9,039 nucleotides of DNA from UBA7887 sp964408735 (GTDB lineage Bacteria > Pseudomonadota > Alphaproteobacteria > UBA7887). Shown in pieces: positions 6,019 to 9,039 of this stretch (position 1 is the stretch's first letter; each line of letters opens with the position of its first letter). The stretch is from positions 1 through 9,039 of the forward strand of contig CAYPAX010000139.1 of assembly GCA_964408735.1 (NCBI GenBank), in the 5' to 3' direction. Below the pieces are notes generated by a model. That model was not told the origin of the DNA and made no database searches. It was given only the letters and a program-made list of their open reading frames with translations. The position numbers and the translations under genes were made by a program.

Positions 6019-6105
6019 CGTCACTCTCCAGGCACCTGATAAAACGTATGGCGCGGCTCGGACACACGACGTAGCATCCCGCGCTTGCGAGGGGAAGACA
6101 CGGGC
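6019..6105. promoter_or_regulatory. Divergent intergenic region between the enolase-like operon and the cyclase gene
   Basis: These 87 bases separate two genes transcribed away from each other and must contain the 5' signals of both unless promoters lie inside the genes. It contains the GGAG of the minus-strand gene (6029-6026) and the GAGGGG of the cyclase gene (6089-6094). A short AT-rich patch (GATAAAACGTATGG, about 6038-6051) is the most plausible promoter core, but I see no convincing -35/-10 pair on either strand and no clear operator palindrome. Confidence 0.45.
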
Positions 6106-9039
6106 ATGGCCGAACAGGAGAGCGGACAGCGGCAACGCGTGGCGGCCATATTGGCCGCCGACGTGGTCGGCTATTCGCGCCTCATGGCCGACGACGAGAC
6201 CGCGACCATCGCCGCCCTCGATGCCGCCCGCGCCGTCTTCACCGAGCACATCACCGCCAACCAGGGCCGCGTGGTGGACACCGCAGGCGACAGCGTACTG
6301 GCCATCTTCGAGACCACGGCCGGCGCGGTGGAAGCGGCCATGGCAGTGCAGGCTGCACTCGCCGATTCGGCCACCGACGTTCCCGAGGCCCGTCGCATGC
6401 ACTTCCGCATCGGCGTCCACCTCGGCGACATCCACGAAAAGGCCGACGGCACCATCTATGGCGACGGCGTCAACATCGCCGCCCGCCTCGAAGGCCTGGC
6501 AGCCCCCGGCACCGCCGCGGTCTCGGACGCGGTGCAGGCCACCATCCGCGGCCGCGTAGCATATGATTTTGCCGACCTCGGCGAGCACACGGTCAAGAAC
6601 ATCGAGCACCCGGTGCGTGCCTTCCGCGTGCTGGCGGAAGGCGAGACAGCACCGGTGACGCGCAAATGGCCCAACCACTGGGGACCGGCCAGCCTGCTGC
6701 CCTTCGCCGTGGTGCTGCTGGTCGTGCTTGTGATCTTCTGGCCGGACACGGAGCCCGCGCCGCCGCCAGAGGTAGCAACACAGGAAGCCGAAGAGGGCCT
6801 GCCGCCGATCCCGAGCGGCCCGTCGATCGCCGTCCTCCCCTTCGACAATCTCGGCGGCGACCCGGAGCAGGAATACTTCGCCGACGGCCTGGCCGAGGAC
6901 ATCCTCACGCGACTGGCAGCCTTTCCCGATCTCAAGGTGATCAGTCGCAACTCGTCCTTCCAGTACAAGGGTGAGGCAGTCGACGTGCGTGAAGTGGGGC
7001 GCGATCTTGGCGCCGGATTTGTACTGGAAGGCAGTGTGCGGCGCGATGCCACTTCGATTCGCGTATCGGCCCAGCTCCTCGACGCGAATGATGGCGCGCA
7101 TGTCTGGCAACAGACCTATGATCGCGACCTTTCCGCCGCCGGCATATTCGCCATCCAAGACGAGATCACCGAGCAAGTCGCAAGCGCCCTCGGCGGACCC
7201 ACCGGCGCCATAACCGCTACCCGCATTCGGCGCCTGCAAAGCGGTACTGACGATCTGAAATCCTACGAATGCGTCTTGTTGGCCCAGCATTACAACGGAA
7301 TTGGAACCGCAGAGGCCCATCTGGCCGCGCGCACATGCCTGGTCGAGGCGGTGGCACGCGAGCCGGATTATGTCGAGGGGCTGGCCTGGCTCGGGCTGAT
7401 GTATCAGACGGAAATCTGGTCGGGCTTCAATCCACGGGAGACCGGGCCGGCGTCGCTCGATGCAAGTTTCGACGTCTTGAATCGTGCCCTGCGGCTGGAC
7501 CCGGATCACCAGTTGGCACGCAAGGCGTTGGCTGTGGCCTATTTCTATGGCCGCAATGTCGAGCAGTTCCGTGAAGAGGCGCGCAAGGCAGTGGCGCTAA
7601 ACCCGAACGATGCCACGACTCTCGGCGAGATGGCCATGTGGATTGGCTATTCGGGAGATTGGGAAGCGAGCAAGGTGTTCGCCGAGCGGCTGCGGAGCCT
7701 CGTCGTCGAAGTTCCGAATTGGCACAACTGGACTGAGTTCAACTATCATTACCGTGATAAGGATTACGTTGCTGCTGCAGCCTCCGCGCGCGCGACAATG
7801 GAGCTCGGGCATTGGGCAAGCCCCTGGTACCTCGCCCTCGCCTATGCCGGCCTGGGCGAGGATAAGAAGGCGCTCGAAGCGCTGGCCAAGGCCCGTACGA
7901 TCGAACCCAACCTGACCACCGAGACCGTGCGCGGCATGGTCGATGCCCTGTTCCTCGACACCGACCATATCGCCCTGCTGATGGACGGCCATGCCGGGCT
8001 TGTGGCACTGGAAGAGGCACAGGCCACCCAGCGCCCCGTCATCGCCGTCCTCCCCTTCGACAATCTCTCGGGCGATGCCGAGCAGGAGTATTTTGTCGAC
8101 GGGCTGACGGAGGACATCATCGCGGCGTTGTCGCGCTTCCAACATCTCGCCGTGATCGCGCGCAACTCGGCCTTCCGCTACAAGGGCCAGACGATCGATG
8201 TGCGCGCCATCGGCAACGAGCTCGGCGCCCGCTATGTGGTCGAGGGCAGCATTCGCCGCGGCGGCGATACCATCCGCATCATTGCCAGGCTCATCGACGT
8301 CGAGAGCGAGACGCAAATCTGGAGCGAAACCTTCGAGCGCGCCTTGACGCCCGAGAACATCTTCGCCATCCAGGACGAGGTGACGGCGCGCATTGCCTCG
8401 ACCATCGGCGACACGCAAGGCGTCATCGGCATCGCCGGCATGGACGAGATGCGCCGCTCATCACCGACCAGCCTAGCCTCATATGACTGCGTGCTGCGGG
8501 CGACGGAGTACAAGCGCAGCCTCTCCGATCCGGACCTCGAAACGGCCAGGCAATGCCTCGAGGCCACGGTGCGTTCGGACCCTGACTACGCCTTGGCGTG
8601 GGCCTGGCTGTGCGAGATCTATCTCGACGAGTACCGCCGCGGCATCGACCCGGCGCCCGACCTTGTCGAGAAGGCACTGGCTGCCGGCAGCAAGGCCATC
8701 CAGATGGCGCCGAACGGCGGCCGCGCCTATTTCGCGCAAGCCAACGCCTATTACTACAGCGACAATTTCGATGCCTTTGCCGGTGCCGCCGAACGCGCCT
8801 TGCAGCTCAACCCCTACAGTGCGGATATCCACATCCAGCTTGGCCACCGCTATGCTTATGCCGGCCATTGGCAGAGGGGGTTAGCGCTGGTCGAAAAGGC
8901 CATCGAAATGCAGCCGTTCTACGCCGGGCGCGGCAACTTCGTGGCCTATTTCCACCATTACCACCGCGGCGACTACGAAACCGCGCTAGAGCATGCCATT
9001 ACTATGAACCTGCCCGACTACATCTGGGCGCTGGGCGCA
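6106..9039 (+). CDS. Class III nucleotide cyclase with duplicated TolB-like/TPR modules, 3' end beyond window
   Basis: An uninterrupted frame of 978 codons from ATG 6106 to the window edge, with GAGGGG at 6089-6094 upstream. Residues 1-177 form a cyclase domain: metal ligands Asp19 (LAADVVGYSRLM) and Asp62 (TAGDSVLAIF), and transition-state residues Asn123 and Arg127 (GVNIAARLE). The usual purine-binding Lys is Asp58 and the usual Asp is Thr116, so the substrate (ATP or GTP) is uncertain. Residues 196-212 are a single membrane segment with Arg/Lys/His before it and an acidic, Pro-rich linker after, placing the cyclase in the cytoplasm and the remainder probably in the periplasm. A TolB-like domain (about 239-365) and TPR-like helices (about 386-630) follow; the set repeats at 646-770 and from 792 to the edge. 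Related cyclase-TolB-TPR proteins, as I know them, are about 600 residues with one module; this one is much longer. It presumably makes cyclic nucleotide in response to protein contacts or envelope signals. Confidence 0.92.
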   Translation, partial: MAEQESGQRQRVAAILAADVVGYSRLMADDETATIAALDAARAVFTEHITANQGRVVDTAGDSVLAIFETTAGAVEAAMAVQAALADSATDVPEARRMHFRIGVHLGDIHEKADGTIYGDGVNIAARLEGLAAPGTAAVSDAVQATIRGRVAYDFADLGEHTVKNIEHPVRAFRVLAEGETAPVTRKWPNHWGPASLLPFAVVLLVVLVIFWPDTEPAPPPEVATQEAEEGLPPIPSGPSIAVLPFDNLGGDPEQEYFADGLAEDILTRLAAFPDLKVISRNSSFQYKGEAVDVREVGRDLGAGFVLEGSVRRDATSIRVSAQLLDANDGAHVWQQTYDRDLSAAGIFAIQDEITEQVASALGGPTGAITATRIRRLQSGTDDLKSYECVLLAQHYNGIGTAEAHLAARTCLVEAVAREPDYVEGLAWLGLMYQTEIWSGFNPRETGPASLDASFDVLNRALRLDPDHQLARKALAVAYFYGRNVEQFREEARKAVALNPNDATTLGEMAMWIGYSGDWEASKVFAERLRSLVVEVPNWHNWTEFNYHYRDKDYVAAAASARATMELGHWASPWYLALAYAGLGEDKKALEALAKARTIEPNLTTETVRGMVDALFLDTDHIALLMDGHAGLVALEEAQATQRPVIAVLPFDNLSGDAEQEYFVDGLTEDIIAALSRFQHLAVIARNSAFRYKGQTIDVRAIGNELGARYVVEGSIRRGGDTIRIIARLIDVESETQIWSETFERALTPENIFAIQDEVTARIASTIGDTQGVIGIAGMDEMRRSSPTSLASYDCVLRATEYKRSLSDPDLETARQCLEATVRSDPDYALAWAWLCEIYLDEYRRGIDPAPDLVEKALAAGSKAIQMAPNGGRAYFAQANAYYYSDNFDAFAGAAERALQLNPYSADIHIQLGHRYAYAGHWQRGLALVEKAIEMQPFYAGRGNFVAYFHHYHRGDYETALEHAITMNLPDYIWALGA
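6820..8030 (+). repeat. First TolB-like/TPR module of the cyclase gene
   Basis: This unit encodes residues 239-641: a TolB-like domain starting PSIAVLPFDNL and ending near FAIQDE (348-353), then TPR-like repeats with typical spacing such as ALRLDPDHQLARKALAVAY and AVALNPNDATTLGEMA. Compared with unit two, the TolB-like part aligns at a constant offset of 405 residues, and the start of the TPR part at 406. Bases 6826-6852 are identical to 8041-8067 (27 nt). By hand count about 67 of 124 TolB-domain residues are identical. The TPR part here uses more A/T-ending codons than the rest of the gene. Confidence 0.8.
8032..9039 (+). repeat. Second TolB-like/TPR module of the cyclase gene, incomplete in window
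   Basis: This unit encodes residues from 643 onward: RPVIAVLPFDNLSGDAEQEYF, then FAIQDE at 753-758, then SYDCVLRATEY at 792, which matches SYECVLLAQHY at 386 in unit one. TPR-like helices continue (ARQCLEATVRSDPDYALAWAWL, AERALQLNPYSADIHIQLGHRYA, ALVEKAIEMQPF) to the window edge. No second cyclase domain or membrane segment separates the two units, so both should lie on the same side of the membrane. The end of the protein is not visible; further units cannot be excluded. Confidence 0.8.

Noticed and set aside
6019..7509. Minus-strand frame extending the enolase-like ORF upstream by about 500 codons
   Set aside because: It runs antisense through the cyclase gene, whose domains are clear; its Gly/Ala/Val/Asp/His-rich sequence is typical of antisense frames in GC-rich genes, and the real start at 6018 has a good ribosome binding site.
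7597..8418. 273-codon minus-strand ORF
   Set aside because: Antisense to the cyclase gene, with typical shadow composition (many GDD, DGE and RDH runs) and no recognisable motif.

Overview
The window is GC-rich double-stranded bacterial DNA. The gene families (a class III cyclase fused to TolB-like and TPR modules, a HigBA pair, and an IS110-type N-terminus) suggest an alphaproteobacterium, perhaps of rhizobial or Rhodospirillales type. That placement is inferred from family style and codon use, not from any marker gene.

Left part (1-1768) looks accessory. It holds a possible minus-strand gene running off the left edge (1-84), an 11-codon remnant resembling the start of an IS110 transposase (292-327), and two tiny overlapping minus-strand ORFs (334-509). 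The first of these ORFs has a near-ideal ribosome binding site and sits just after a hairpin with a UUCG tetraloop. Next comes a complete type II toxin-antitoxin pair, higB (665-952) and higA (1042-1371), with an AT-rich promoter region upstream. An unusual 89-nt, G-poor, repeat-bearing spacer separates the two genes. About 400 nt with two perfect hairpins and no convincing gene follows.

Middle part (1769-6018, minus strand) is a two-gene operon. An enolase-superfamily enzyme (GTG start at 6018) is followed, with an ATGA overlap at 4630-4627, by a 953-residue FAD/Fe-S oxidoreductase of the GlcD-GlcF fusion type, related to D-2-hydroxyglutarate and D-lactate dehydrogenases. Together they suggest catabolism of a hydroxy or sugar acid: rearrangement, epimerisation or dehydration by the first enzyme, then oxidation of a 2-hydroxyacid with electrons passed through Fe-S clusters. 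The substrate cannot be read from the sequence.

Right part (6106 to the window end, plus strand) is a divergently transcribed, very long gene, open for 978 codons and still open at the edge. It encodes a class III nucleotide cyclase domain, one membrane segment, and then two successive copies of a TolB-like plus TPR module. The module duplication and the altered purine-specificity positions of the cyclase active site are the most distinctive observations in the window. An 87-bp intergenic region separates it from the operon, so the two could share control.
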